A stretch of 64,000 bases of DNA from Erigeron canadensis (GCF_010389155.1 NC_057761.1:10046501-10110500), one strand, 5' to 3'. Shown: positions 22,928 to 36,488, counted from the stretch's first letter. Notes: generated by a model from the sequence alone, not told the origin. Made by a program: numbers and translations.

Positions 22928-25530
22928 TCAAATTTTTTCAAGTTTTGGAATCTTCAGATCTCTCACATCTGGACGACTTGTAGAACTTGAGCATCCTATA
23001 ACCAAATCAGTGTCACACCTAACTCTTTTTTTATCACCGGGACTTGATGCAGTGCTTTTCAGCAAATCATTAGGTGTGACATTGTCTCCAGTTACAGACA
23101 TAGCATCCTGTGAAAGATTAATTAGTAGTGTAAGTAGCATTACATTATATGTTACATGATACACATTATCTAAACAATAGTAGCTATAGTTGAAGGTAGT
23201 TCTGTTTAAACCTCGTGAGAAACAGCCAAACCTTGGAGGATGCAACAGCTACCGGGTCGGCAAGTATGGCCACTTGACCATCATCTTCAGTAGGGGTATC
23301 CTATGAAATAGCTGTGACATGTATCAGAAAGGGACTAAAGGCAGGGAAAAGGTAAAAGGGTAATTGGATAGAGTATGCATACTTCAAAACCAAAGTTCTT
23401 TAGAACAGCCTGGATTATACCCTCATCATCCGTAAAATTGTTAACCGTATAGACACGGTAATTGTTTTTCAGATTGTAATCAGAAACACGGATTTTGAAA
23501 GCACATCGCTTGTCAACAAACGCTTTGAATTCCTCCGGGTACAGTTCAAAATCATCAACCTATAGGAAGCGTTTTAAACATTCACGAGTAAGTATATTCT
23601 AATTTTAATCTTGGGATCGCCTGTTTCCAACATGTGGTACAGAACCGTAGACTCAGTGTGAAGTAAGTACCTTGCTTTTCTTCTTCAAAAGCATTGAAGC
23701 AGGCTTGTTGATGTAGGCAGTAACATCGCGTTGAAAGAGAACAAAAGAGGCTGATCCGGTGTCATCTTGAACCCTAATCTGGAGCTTGATTCTGTGTTTA
23801 ATAATATAATTAATTAGGTGGACATCATATAGTGGAAAGCAGAAAAACTTTAATACAATACGATGAGTTTGGTACCTAGGGTACACATCAGTTATTTTGC
23901 CACACTCGCCGTAGTCAAAAGTAGCACTTGGAGCGACATCAGTGTCAATATCTTCAATTTCAGCAAGAGAACATTCAACTTTTTTACTACATTTGGCATA
24001 GGCTAAATAATACCATCCATTCTTAGCTTGTATTTTGATTATGGTTGCAACAACAACACACGAGGCAGGCTATGTTTTAGACAACAATTTGTAGATAAAC
24101 GTAAGGGAAAAAGGTGGCATATAAATAAAGTTGAAGTATATAGTAGAAAAGAAGTTGAAGAACACATACTACTGCTATATCCCCAATCTCATCAATTTAA
24201 TTGAAATTGAATCTGGTCCAGTAATCAAGGGAATTAGTGATAACCGTGTTGCTTGAAAAGTGTCGATCAGCAGCTATAAGCTCGACGTTGTTATTCAATA
24301 GCCTATGTATAATAGGGGGATGACAAAAGAACATATATTATATTAAAGCAAATAAATTTTAAATATTGACAAACTGAAGCATATAACTGGTAATGTTCAA
24401 ACCTGGCTTTGAAAGCAAGTATTTCCGGAATTTGAACATTGAACCATATTTTCGATCCAAACATAGAATTTGACACCTGTGGCTTGTCTACACAATGCAA
24501 TCAGCAACATATGTTTTAAAAGCAAGACGTAAATTAGTATATGGAAAAAATAAAACATGTCATTATAAAATCTAAATTTCTAAACATACTCTCCCATTCC
24601 CCCAGCTTAGCATTCTGGATTATCATGATAACTCTAGTGTCCTGGTTTGAAGGATCATTCAGGAAAGTTGTTAACTCATTAGCGTGGTCGTCCCATAGGC
24701 AACCGTTAATGGTCATTCCCCTGTTTGGTATTCAGATGAAAATATCAGAGTCATTATAATATATCATAGAGTCAAGATGAATTTAATATTGATATTAAAC
24801 TGTAAATTAAACATACTCCGTATCTCGAAGCTGAAGTGTCTTGATCTGTTTACCAACACCTTTTTTTGAATTCAAGACTTTAGCGTCCTCGCAGTAAATT
24901 AGCTCACCAATGACATCTACACGCATTATTAGAAAGCTATTATTTTTTTTTGAAGAATATATAGTAAAAGCTTTTCAACAATGAAAAGTGAAAAAAAATA
25001 ATACCAAATGCATAAACAGGGTCCACATTCTTGGCAAGAATGTCATTGAAAGACATGAATGAGAAAACCTGGGCATCATTCACAAAATCGGTAGAGGCCT
25101 TGACTGAAGTATGCCGGTAGAAATTTATCTTACATGGATGACCAGTAAGAAGAAACCTGCCAGTGTTAGAGGCTACACCGAAGTTTGAGATGATCTTGAC
25201 TAAGCCTTCTTCAAGTTTCATTTCAAAGGCACTTATCAGATTTCTCTTAATAGTAGCCTGAATCTTGTTAGACTGTGATCAGTTGACAAAAAGGAAACAT
25301 TAGTATCTGTCCGAATGACATAATTCACGTAACAATAAAATATTTGTAATACGTATATAATAACTCATTCTAACCTGCTCGTCCATCAAAATCATTTCCA
25401 GGCTTGCCACCATTTGAGGGTTGTTTGAGTACGTCTGTGTCCACAGGCGTATGATTTTGACCTTAATTGTTGCAGCCTCGGTCATGGCATTGATTTGATC
25501 AATGAAAGAGACATTGTTGATGATAGCCAT
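22928..25530 (-). pseudogene. RPA70-like single-strand DNA-binding protein gene in a Helitron
   Basis: Multi-exon minus-strand gene. Exon 1 is 25530-25375 (start MAIINNVSFIDQ), exon 2 is 25272-25005, and further exons lie near 24918-24820, 24734-24590, 24500-24190, 24060-23880, 23790-23655, 23560-23385 and 23300-22928. OB-fold sequence typical of the large RPA subunit is seen in exon 2 (SAFEMKLEEGLVKIISNFGV), in WFNVQIPEILAFKAR, in the zinc-binding region (KNGWYYLAYAKC with a paired CGE segment) and in RIKLQIRVQDDTGSASFVLF. RPA-like genes are common cargo of plant Helitrons. One in-frame TAA near 24205 interrupts the reading, so I class it as a likely pseudogene. Exon borders beyond exon 2 are approximate. 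Confidence 0.75.
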
Positions 25531-26894
25531 TGTATGATTGTGTTTCACAGACAATGTAGTATAAATGAGAGGATGTTGTGTAAAGTCTGTGAATAATATG
25601 TGCTATATATAGGGATGGTAGGACACAAATATTGTAAACGTAGCATTTAATATTTGAAAGTCAAAATATGATTTTGATATGGTGCAAATCATTTTTCTGC
25701 ACACCTTCCACAATATATTGAATTGTTTCTAAAATATTTATAGAGTTTGAGATCATTTCCTGGAATTTGGTGATTTATCCAAATCAGCTGTAAAAGAAAA
25801 ATGCATATAATTATGGTAATGAAATATTTGTTAGACTATAATGTAAATCAATGTATAAACTCCAGTTAATTATCAAACATTGTGCAAAGTTCCTAAACGT
25901 GTGCAGAAACATTGGCATAGATAATAAAAGTGGATTGAGCCAACTTAAGTCTGGAATTGGGCTGGGGAAATACTGGATCACCCTGGTTTGCAGAAAAACG
26001 TGTGCAGAAGTATTGCATCATCCTGATGTGTACATCAACAGAGCTACCATTAAATTCAAAATTGAGTAAAACATCAAACACTCTACAACTAACATAATTA
26101 TGGTGAAAACATAAAGTTGAATTATGGGTTCCCATATAATAAAAGATCAATGTTCAAACACTCTACAACTAACTTAGGTATGGTGAAAAAATAAAATTGA
26201 ATTATGGGTTCAGATATATATAAAAAAAATATCAAAACTTGAAACATATTGAAGTAGTTATTGTTGATATTCACAATCAAATTTTTTAAAAAAACTTGAA
26301 GCATAAGGCAAAAAAATATGTTTTGCCAATATACCAAATTTAGGTATCATATTTTCAGACCACAATTTACATACATGTTGCGTACCATATTATCAGCCCT
26401 AAAATCCAATAAATGGGTTGGTAAACATACGGTGATTGAAAGAAACGAAAGCTAACCAGTGGCAAACGATGGTTGAACCGAAGTCAGATTCAATTATGTT
26501 ATTGTTACTTCTATTGCCGTTCGTTGATCGAATCTTCAGATATAGGGCATGAAATTTTGATTTGTAATTCATATTAGTAGATGAAATTCATATTTAGGGC
26601 GCAAAACTTTGATTTGGAATTCATATTAGTAGATTGGCAGGGAGAAGATTGAAAAGAGGGTTTTTTTGTTTTGAAAATTTTTTGAACAGAGATTAGATGA
26701 AAAGAGGATTCTTGAAAAGATGAATATTGGAAAGAGGTTTTTTTTTTTTGAAAATTTTTGAACGGCACCCTGTAATATGGAAAGAAACGTCATTGCATCT
26801 AGAAACGTTTGTGAAGGGATGGGGGGAGGTTGCCACGTCGGAATTTTTTAAAATTATCCTTCTAGAAGCAAGGCTTCTTTATAAATAAAGGAGA
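25531..26894. other. 5' region of the Helitron
   Basis: Upstream region of the RPA-like gene. It holds an imperfect tandem duplication of about 78 bp (26078-26155 and 26156-26225, each starting CAAACACTCTACAACTAACW) and another at about 26545-26640 (GAATTCATATTAGTAGAT). No further gene is seen. Confidence 0.6.
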
Positions 26895-26959
26895 TGTGTC
26901 GACCTATTAATTGTTTGTTTTGTTATCAGTTTACGATCGGCGGCGATCAAAAGAAAATC

Positions 26960-27183
26960 AGAATCACTTTCTTATTTTATTGTTGATTTTGATTTATTAT
27001 TTATTGAATTCAACATTATCTCAAGTCGATTTTGATTTAGTTTTTACTGAACTCGACATTATTTTAAGTCGATTTTGATTTTAACTTTATTGAATTCGAC
27101 CTTATTTTAAGTCGATTTTGATTTAAACTTTATTGAATTTGACCTTATTTAATTATTGAATTCAACCTTATTGCATTATTATA
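26960..27183 (+). repeat. Tandem repeat array in the Copia leader, left part
   Basis: Repeats of about 45-50 bp built on TTTATTGAATTCGACCTTAT and TTTTAAGTCGATTTTGATTT. The array resumes at 29555, so it was split by the small Helitron. Confidence 0.8.
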
Positions 27184-29541
27184 CTAGATTAATTTCCCGC
27201 GTAATACGCGAGATAAATATATTAAGTTTTCATAATAACATAATTATTAATTAAAGATTAAACATGTTTTTTTTTCCGAACAACAAAAATTAAACATGTT
27301 TAAATATGATGAGATTATTATTAAAAAAAAAATACTTCGTACCGAATATAGTTAGTAAAGTATGTATGTTACTTCTTTTTAAAAAATAATAATGGTCTAA
27401 AACTAATAATAAATTTTTGTATAATAGTGGTCTAAACTTAATAATAAATACTATTTGTTGAATAATGACAATATTATCATTTGAAAATGGTTTTATTGTA
27501 CATAATTTGTAAGATCTGTTTGTTATATATTTGTATAATACCGATGTAAAAATTAAAACATGTTTACTTAATATAATAATAAAATGATGGAAAAATATAC
27601 TTTCTCCTTATTGTATAAAATCATATATCAAATTGTAAACTTTAAACTACAATATGTGTCTATCTAGTGAGGTCACATGACATCCGTAAAAGAGTTTACA
27701 TAAATTGAGTATACTTTTACTTTTTAATTTTTCTATGATATATATACATAATCTTTTACGAACTTTAATACAATTTATTTACTAACTTACAATTTATAAA
27801 ATAACTAATTATCCAAAATATGATTTTAAATTTCAGATACTATTTTAAAGATAATAAAAAATAGGATAATGCCCATAGAGGTCACCAAAATATTTAACCA
27901 TTTTCTTTCAGATGCTATAGTTCGTTCAAATATATCTTATAATTTGTTTTGATTAATTTGAACTAAAAAAAAATTATTCTTTAAACAACAAAAATCAGAA
28001 TGTTAAAAATCCATAATAACGTGAATTGGAACTAAAATGTGTGCTACCTATTATATCCTAGATAAGAAGAAAACGTTTGTCGTCTTAATATTTTTAAATT
28101 GACATAATATGTGTTTTGCAATTGAATTGTATCTTTAAAGATGTTAAAATTTTGAGTATAACACTATTACAATCCGACAAAACTTTTTTTGATATATTTT
28201 AAATCAAAATTGTTAAAATTGAAACGAAACAAAATATTTGACGCCTTATAAATTTTTTATAATAAGTTTGTGAACAACAAAAAAAGTTTGATAAATAAGT
28301 GGCTTACATATGCATTATTAAAAAAAACAAAAACCTCACATAAAACAATGTATGAAATAAATAATTTTTTTGATAAATGTGCCACATATTGATGATTAAC
28401 CTTATTTATAAAATAACTTTTTCTTTATATTATTGTGTTTTTTTCATTTTTGTTTGTTTGTATTTTAACTTTTATTTGGGAAGCCATGATAACTTAGTAG
28501 CTTTAATAAAACAATATAAATTTAACACTTATTTTAAGATACATAAGATAAATATATACTTTTTAATCTGCTGTATTATTGATGCTTAATAATAAATTTT
28601 GACTTTGCTCATATAATTTATAAATTTAATGGGTATATCATTTTAATTTATTTTTTTAAAAATATTTATTTTTCAATCATGTAGTTATATATTATAAAAT
28701 TGAGTCATCATACGCTTAATTTAAGTCTCATGATGTATATAGATAAACTTTTGTTGGTAAGGTCATTGGCCTTAAAAGGACCTATCTACGTTCGAATCCA
28801 CTTTTCAAATTAATAGGATGGATTAATTGGGAGTTTTTGGAATTTCTGTGTTTCATGTCCGCTTTTCGTATAGTTTAAATATTGTGATTGAATAGTATGT
28901 CGTTTAAATAAAAACTTTACTATTTCAAAAGTAATAAAAATTAAATTCACCTCATGTAAATTAGATACATCAAACTAATAATTTTTGTATGTCTCTTTTG
29001 AAAGTCATGATAACCTAAGAGAAAAAAAATTCATAACAAAAAAATGTAATAAATAATTAGGACTTAGAAGAAATTTTGCCTAACTTAGCTCAAACATTAT
29101 TTTTGTCATTGAGATTTGAAGGACTTACGTATTATTATTTACTTATGGTCATTATAATAATTAAGAAGGGTATATTTGAAAATTATAATTTATACTTTTT
29201 TGCTTTCCACCAATAATTTACACTTTTCATCATTAATATTTATTTAAAACGGATATATTATTGATTTATGGTATATTATAATAATTAAAAATGGTATATT
29301 TGAAAATTATAATTTACACTTTTTTACTTTCCACCATTAATTTACACCTTTCATTATTAATTTTATTTAAAAGGGATTTATTTGGTCTAATCATATAAAG
29401 TATAAGTATTAATATTGTCATTCGTAAAAGATGAAATAATTAAATTTGATCTAATGATTCTAAATTAAAGTTGGAACTCATCCAAGGGTTTTTATTTGTT
29501 TAGGAAAGAATTTAGGACCTTGTTATTTATATATTGGTAGA
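27184..29541 (-). mobile_element. Small non-coding Helitron splitting the Copia leader array
   Basis: Minus-strand 3' end CTAG at 27187-27184, preceded 10 nt upstream by a hairpin CGCGTAATACGCG (27198-27210) and followed by T. The 5' end TCTACCAATATATAAATAAC starts at 29541 after A. The body is AT-rich (2.36 kb) and non-coding. The same tandem repeat lies on both sides, which supports the borders independently. Confidence 0.75.
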
Positions 29542-29554
29542 TTAGACCTCATAT

Positions 29555-29840
29555 TAAGATTTTGATTTAGACTTTATTGAATTCGATGAAATAAGTTAGT
29601 TTTTTGATTTAGACTTTATTGAATTCGATGAAATAAGTTAGTTTTTTGATTTAGGCTTTATTGAATTCGACGTTATTTTAAGTCGATTTTGATTTAGTCT
29701 TTATTGAATTCGACCTTATTTCAAGTCGTTTTTTGATTTAGTCTTTATTGAATTCGACCTTATTTCAAGTCGTTTTTTGATTTAGTCTTTATTGAATTCG
29801 ACCTTATTATTATTATTATTGAATTCGACCTTACATATAC
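29555..29840 (+). repeat. Tandem repeat array in the Copia leader, right part
   Basis: At least five copies of a unit of about 48 bp with TTTATTGAATTCGACCTTAT and TCAAGTCGTTTTTTGATTTA. Same family as 26960-27183. Confidence 0.85.
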
Positions 29841-30853
29841 TTAAGTCGAGATCAACCTTAATTAATTTTCTCTTGGTTGAGTTCGACTTGCTTAATCTAG
29901 CTATAAAAGTTGAGTTCGACTACTAATGTGTTGACCTCGACCTCATTCATTTTGCTAAAAATCAAGACCAACTTTTATTGATTTCGACCTTGTCGAGTTA
30001 AATCATAACTTGTTGAGTTCTTCTTATCAAATACAATTTTTCCTTAAAAAAGAGGAAAATAAAAATAAAAAATTTATGGCAAAATTTGTCCCTAAAATTT
30101 TGACCCCATAATTTAGGGGCTTCGCACTAATATACATGGTTTTATCATTTGTGCCCAAAGGTCAAATGTGATTCTCATGTTGCGATATTTTCCTTTTACA
30201 TAATGAATACTAAGTGTATTAATTCTGCCCAAAGGTGATTTAATATACTTCGTGTGCTAAAAGGACTATTTTCATGCATAATATACACGATTCTTGATTT
30301 TGTGCCCAAAGGTCAAAAGATAAGCGTTGTGTTGCATTACCCTAATGCTCATGTGTACTTAGATATTAGTTACTTTTGCCCAAAGGTGATGTAAATCTAA
30401 GTAGAGCCTTATTTTAGCTTATTGTTTTGGTGTTTACAATGTGCTTACTTATCACTAGTTTCATTACTTTTATAATGGTCTTAGTCTCATTACTTTAAGG
30501 ACATTATTATTAGCCCTTATGTATTTTCGGCATTACTTTAGTTCCATTATGTTTAGAGACATTAGTTAATCTGCCTTAGATATCTTATGAGGAACATTAC
30601 TATTAGGCCTACTTATTTTAGGCATAACTTTAGTTCCATTACTTTTATAGATATTGCGTAGTCTGCCTTTAGATAGCTAATTATGTCACTAATCTTATTG
30701 CCCTTAATTTTAGGCATTACTTTAATAATCTGTTATTACTTGTATCCTAAATTTTTATCCTCCTTATTTCTACTGTAGTACCTAACTTAAGCATTAAGCC
30801 ACTTATTGATACAAACTTTGTTTTGTAAGGATTAATTACCTCTAACTTTGGAG
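29841..30853 (+). other. Copia leader with longer diffuse repeats
   Basis: Non-coding. GTGCCCAAAGGTSA-like motifs recur at 30155-30380. A loose repeat of about 110 bp with GGCATTACTTTAGTTCCATT recurs three times at 30525-30725. Confidence 0.6.
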
Positions 30854-33800
30854 ATGTTAGACCTTGACTATGTCATTCGCCATAATGAACCCACTGCTAT
30901 TACTGCTAACTTTTCCGCAGCTCAGAAAGCGAATTTTAAGAAAGTGGGAAAGGGCGAATCACTTGTTACTAATGATGGTCAATAACTTCATCAATCATAG
31001 TATTTGAGGGAATGTATAAAGAGTATGCAAGTAGCTTAAGAACAAAGGAAATAGCAGTATATGTGAACACATAATGAATATGACTGACATGACTCATAAG
31101 TTTAGGAGTCCTAAAATTGAAAGTCTTTGACAATTTTCTTGTGCATTTTATAATGACTTCATTGCTTACTTATTTCGACACTTTCAAAATTAGATTTAAC
31201 GCTATGAAGGATAAATGGTTGATGAGTGAACGAAACAGAAATGTGTGTTCAAGAAAATGGTCGCCTTAAGTTGGGCCAACCTGAAGTTGTTCACCTTACT
31301 ACCATTGCTAATTCCATTAAGAGGAAGGATAATAACAATAATAATAAGACTTTAAGTACAGTTCACAAGGGCTAATCATGGTGCTATTGCCTCTAGCTTT
31401 AAGTCCTTGACGAGCAATCCTAACTGCAAATTCTGATTGTGCCCAGATTGCCCTAAATTCAAGGTGTTGCTAGCTAAAAAGGTAATTTACTTAATGAAAT
31501 ATTTGATTCTTTTATGCTTGATGTATCTATTAATACATGTGTGAGTGATTCTAGTTCTATAGTTCATGTGATTAACTCAACATAAGGATTCCATACAATT
31601 CATAAGCTATCAAATGACCAAAGAAAGCTTAGAGTTGGAAGGGTTGATCTCTTATATGTCGAAACCATTGAGACTTATGATTTACATATAAACACTTAAA
31701 AGTGTATTAGACTAGCAGATACCTTATGTGTTTCGAGAATTTCTCGAAACCTTGTATCTATTTCTCTAGTTTAAGACCTTGAAAGTTATGTAATAATTCA
31801 TGGTTACGACGAGATTGCCATTACTCATAATAATGAATTCCTTGGTCCTAGTTTCTTGAATGGATTATTGTATAACTTAGAACTCGATCATAATTTCTCA
31901 CAGTCTTTGTTGTCTCCTAATATTGATGACATAATTAAAACAAAGACAAAATCACCTAAATAATTAGAAAATTCCTCCATAATGTGGCATAAACATCTTG
32001 GCCACATCTCACGAGTTTACATGATACGACTCATAAGGATGGAATATTACATTCTCTTGACTTTAGTGATTTTAAAACATGTATTTAATGGCTTAAGGGA
32101 TTAAGAAAGGAGCCACTAGAAGCTCCAACTTGTTGGAAATTCTACACTCTGATGTTAGTAGCCCCTATCCCGCAACCATCTCAGAACATACATCACTTAT
32201 TACATTCATTAACGATTATTCATGTTATATGCACCTATATCTGATCTGAACCCTTAGAAACTTTTATTGATCTTAAAACTTTGATTTTAAACCAACTTGA
32301 TCATAAAATAAAAAATATTGTGAGATCAGATAGAGGAAGTGAGTATTATGGTTGATATACTGATATTGGTTAAGCTCTCGGTCCTTTCCATAACTTTTGA
32401 AAGGAATATGACATAACTAACCAATACACCATGACTGGTTCTCCTTAATAATATTTATATTACTAAAAGGAGAAATAGAACCTTAATAGACATGGTCACA
32501 AGTATGTTTGTCAACACTAACTTACCTACTTTCTTTTGGACTGAGGCTTTACGCACAGCTGTTTATATACTCAATAAGAGTTCCATCAGAATCTGTCCCG
32601 AAGATTCTTGGACAGAAAGGAAACCGAGTCTAAAATATATGAACATATGAGTCTGTACTGCAAAGCATAACTCTATAACCCTAAGTTAAAGAAACTGGAT
32701 CCTAAATCCCTTGTTTCTTTATCGGTTATTAGTCTTACTGTCTTTCATACATTACTAGCATTATTGATACATAGCATGTCACATTTCATGAGAACTAACA
32801 AATCAGTGGGAGCACGAGTACAAGAAGTGAGGGGAACCACTCGTCAGTTATTATTACTCCTCCGATAACTCCTCTTGTACCCAACGCTGCTCCTAAAATC
32901 ACTGATCCACTTTCTCCAAATCAGAATACTACTAATGGTAAAGCATCTTATTAATAATGCTAAATCATCTTACTATTAATGCTAAAGAATCTTCCTTACT
33001 AAACCTGAAAATCAACTTAGGAGATCATATAGGTCATGCAAGGCCATAACTTTGATGATTTCATAACTTATTTAACTGAAGTTAAGGACATTGGAAAGCT
33101 TACTGATCCTATTCCTTATCAATAAGCCATTATAGCAAACAAGCCCCTTAGTGGAATGAAGCCATAATTTGAAAGCTCAATTCCATATAGCATAATGACG
33201 TTTGGGACTTGGTTGAATTTATTGAAGAATCCAAACTTGTAAGTTGTAAATGGATCTTCAAAACCAAATTAGACCCGAATGGAAACGTCGAACGCTATAA
33301 GGCCAAACTAGTTGTGCTAAGGGCTTTACTCAAAAGGAATGAATCGATTATCAAGAGACCTTATCTCGTAAAGATTCCTTAAGGATCATCATGGCATCCG
33401 TAGCTCATTATGATTTAGAGTTACATTAGGTGGCCGTCAAGATCACTTTCCAAAATGGAAACTTGCAATAAGACGTATACATGTGAACCTGAAATTCAAG
33501 AAGGTAAATAGCTCATGGTCTTCGAGTTAAATGAGTCCATATACAGGTTGAAGAAAGCATCAATAAAATGGTACCTTAAGTTTAATGAAGTCATAAAAGG
33601 ACAAGACTTCCTACGAAAATCAAGTGGATTAATACACCTATCTCAAGATCAGTGGGAGTAAATTTACAATCCTTGTTTTGCACGTGGATGATATTCTTGT
33701 AAGTAACAACTTGGATATGTTGCATGAGTCGAAGCATTTACTATTTCACATAATGCCGACATATAAAAGATCTCGGTGATGCCTCTTATGTCAAAGGTAT

Positions 33801-34680
33801 CGAAATACACCGAGACATGCGTAATGGTGTTCTGTTTCTTTCTCAAAAGACTTATGTTGAACACGTATTAGAACGCCATAATATGCAACACTACACACCT
33901 ACTATAGATCTATTAGTAAGAGGAGACGTATGTAATTGTTTCCGAAGTCCAATTATTGAGATTAATTAGGAGCAAATGAGGATGATACCTTACTTATATG
34001 TAGTTGTGAGCATTATGTACGCTCAGTTCTGTACTCGTTCAGATATCGCTTATATTGCCGGTATGCTTGGGAGTTAACTATCTAATCCCGGATTAGCATA
34101 TTGGAAAGCGGCTAAAAGATTCTACGATATCTACAAAGGACCAAAGACTACACATTAAGTTATAGAAGAGGTGACAACTTAGAAGTAGTAGGATGTTCTA
34201 ATTTCGATAAGAAATCTACTTTTGACTATACTTTTATGATTAGTTGGTAGACCTAACTCTTGACAGAGTCATAAACAGAAACTGACTACAATGTCCATCA
34301 TGATGGTTGAATGCATTGTCATCTATAATACCATGTCACTAGATGTTGTTAAAGAATCTGGTCAGTGGACTCAAAGTCGTCAACTTTATTACTAGACCAT
34401 TGAAGCTTTACTGTGATAACTCAGCTACTATAACTTTCTTGAACAGTAACAGTTCAACTGGTGTTGAGATGTATCTCGATACAAAGTATCTGTTTGTAAG
34501 AGAACGGATTGAGGAAAATGTTCTTTGTATTGTGTACACAAGTACATATAATATGCTAGTGGATCCAATGACCGAAGGTCTTCCTCCTAAAATATTCGTA
34601 GGACACGCGTCGAAGATGAGGCTAATTAAAGGACCTATTATAATAGCATGTTGTACTTATTGGTCATTATTATCTTAATA
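30854..34680 (+). pseudogene. Decayed Copia gag-pol
   Basis: Fragments in shifting frames keep the Copia order. A Gag piece lies near 30854-30985 (AQKANFKKVGKGESLVTNDG). Pre-integrase and integrase lie near 31980-32340 (MWHKHLGHISR and a DRGSEYYG segment). RT N-terminal scraps lie near 33150-33420, and more RT is near 33660-33900. The RNase H end is at 34343-34600, with RPLKLYCDNSATITFL and TKYLFVRERIEENVL, followed by a DPMTEGLPPKIF motif. Stops and frameshifts are dense throughout, so this is one of the oldest coding remains in the window. Confidence 0.8.
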
Positions 34681-34961
34681 AAAATTTTCCTCTATATTCA
34701 GATTTTGTTTGTCTATTAGTTACACTTTGACCTCATAACAGTGTATACACATTATTTAACAAAATTTGTCTTAGTCAATTGATCATTGCTTATTAGTTTT
34801 AAATTTGAGTCATAGTTTGACTAGTGGGGGTCCTGAGTTGATGTTCTTCTCTACGACTGTACTTATTGACTATGATTTGAATTTAGAACAAAATGAGTAT
34901 TATCCTGGCCGGACTAATTGAAATACTCATAGATAAATGATCATTTGGTCAAGTGGGAGAA

Positions 34962-35406
34962 TGTTGGAACCACGTTAAATGTGGCCGTCACCGATCGTTT
35001 ATCATTCGTGATATGATAATTGACGATAACTGAAATCCCTATGTCTAGTAACTATACGATGGGCGTATTTACTTTTAAAGACATATTATAGGGTTTCCCA
35101 TTAGATGATTGGAACTACAGAGACTTATATTGCACATATTAAACACCAGGAGCTAAAGTTGTAAATGTTCCCTCTATAAATAGAGAACCATATACAACAC
35201 TTTTAACCCTAATCTTAATCTCATTCTTGTGTGTGTATTTTCTCTCCCATATTCTTAATCCCATCATTAAACAATCATCTTGTTTTGGGAACCCGGCATC
35301 AATGGCAAACATTATTGCTCTTACAAGGTCCTCTGGATCGTCAGGTACACATTATTATTATCATGTTTTCATTATGTTTACAATATGAATCATATTAATT
35401 CCAACA
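34962..35406 (+). repeat. 3' LTR of the nested Copia element
   Basis: 445 bp. Follows the polypurine tract AAGTGGGAGA and has an intact TATAAATAG box at 35175-35183. It ends TTCCAACA before the CAACA duplication. Confidence 0.92.
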
Positions 35407-36206
35407 CAACAGCCATAGTCGACCTAACCTGAGGAATTAACCCACGAAGATACTTTTCTATACCTTTGTTCTCAGGTTCAACCAAATGTGGAACAAGCCT
35501 TGACAGTTCATTAAAACGGGTAGTATATCCAGCATGATCAGCACCAACCATCTTATGTTCCAAAAACTCTTGTTCTAGCTTCACCAGTTCAATTGTTGTA
35601 CAGATGTTCCTCATCATCAACTCTCTGAAGTTATACCAAGACATCGCCTCTGCCGCTAATCTGCATCTGATTCGGCACTGAGTGTTCCACCAAGACAAAG
35701 CATCTTTAGTGAAAGAGTTTGCCACATGCTTGACCCTTTGTTCAGGAGTACATTCACTAATACCAATCACAACTTCCATCTTTTCTAACCATTGAATAAA
35801 CTTGACTGCTCCACCTCTACCATCATACTCTTGCACGCCACAATCCTTGAAGTTTTTGTAACTACAAGTCCTGACACCACTTCTAGGTCCCCTTGGCACA
35901 TTCCCATATGAATTCCTTGATCAAAGTCTTCATAATATTCACCATCCTGATCATCCCCTGCGTCCTCATACTGAGCATCATCATACTAAGCATCCTCATA
36001 CTGAGCATCTTCATTATCTGTGTTTTGCGCATCTTGAGCATTTTGTGCATTTTGAGCATTTTGTGCAAATATAGTATTAACCACTTGGGTAATCATGGCA
36101 ACTATGGTTGGGTCTGGTTGCATGCCAGCTTGCTCATTAGTAGTTTCATTTTCAGTTCCACCACGACCTCGTCCACGACCACTACCTCGGCCGCCACCGC
36201 GGCCTG
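35407..36206 (-). pseudogene. Tekay Gag, middle part
   Basis: Minus-strand Gag core with FKDCGVQEYDGRGGAVKFIQ, EKMEVVIGISECTPEQRVKH, SFTKDALSWWNTQ and YTTRFNELSRLVPHLV, all typical of chromovirus Gag. Upstream (36070-35900) is an acidic linker with two short peptide repeats, one of the AQN type and one of the DAQYE type. A stop and a frameshift near 35910-36000 break it. It joins the C-terminal part at 20137 across the nested Copia, and the N-terminal part at 63766 across the second insertion. Confidence 0.85.
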
Positions 36207-36488
36207 TGTTAGAAATTCAAAATAGTGCTTAGTTGTATTTCATTATCTTTGTTAATTTGTATATGTAATAAAAGGTTGAGGGGGAGCTTATGTATTTACT
36301 TAGAGTATAAATACCCCTCAAGCCTTAACCTTTTGTAACTTTTTTAGTCACATATTGCTAAATATATTTCCAAGCTTTCCACACATATACCTCTGTCTTT
36401 CTCAATACACACACTAACACACACACATCCACCATTGTTACTCACCTTACTTCCGCACCCGAACACGAACGATTTCAATTATATTACA
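36207..36488 (+). repeat. 5' LTR of the pol-less SIRE-like element
   Basis: 282 bp, from TGTTAGAAATTC to TATATTACA. It has the same length as 63480-63761 and differs at only a few positions, which points to a fairly young insertion. TATA box TATAAATACC at 36306-36315. Confidence 0.93.

Larger units (their letters stand above)
20987..26894 (-). mobile_element. Helitron carrying an RPA-like gene
   Basis: On the minus strand it begins TCTCCTTTATTTATAAAG (26894) after an A. It ends in CTAG (20990-20987) before a T, and a GC-rich hairpin (CAAGCCCCGGGTTG) lies about 8 nt before that CTAG. These are the hallmarks of a Helitron: 5' TC, 3' hairpin plus CTRR, and insertion between A and T without duplication. 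Contents are an RPA-like gene and the last piece of a PIF1-type helicase. No Rep/HUH domain was seen, so it is probably non-autonomous. Confidence 0.78.
20138..35411 (+). mobile_element. Decayed Copia retrotransposon nested in Tekay gag
   Basis: The element proper is 20143-35406, with target duplications CAACA (20138-20142 and 35407-35411). LTRs are 444 and 445 bp. Without its two Helitron insertions it would be about 7 kb. The primer site reads TGGTATCATGAGCC and the polypurine tract AAGTGGGAGA. Pol is recognisable but full of stops. The 5' leader contains a tandem repeat array that is itself split by a Helitron. Confidence 0.9.

Noticed and set aside
25851..26337. Open frames on both strands in the Helitron 5' region
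   Set aside because: Overlapping, no conserved motif, and cross a tandem duplication.
28377..28589. Plus-strand ORF of 70 codons
   Set aside because: AT-rich Helitron body; composition explains the open frame.
27184..29541. Plus-strand Helitron starting near 27180
   Set aside because: The GC hairpin and CTAG sit at the left end and TC at the right end only when read on the minus strand.
35893..36225. Plus-strand frames over the Tekay Gag linker
   Set aside because: Shadow of the acidic and glycine/arginine-rich repeats of the minus-strand Gag.
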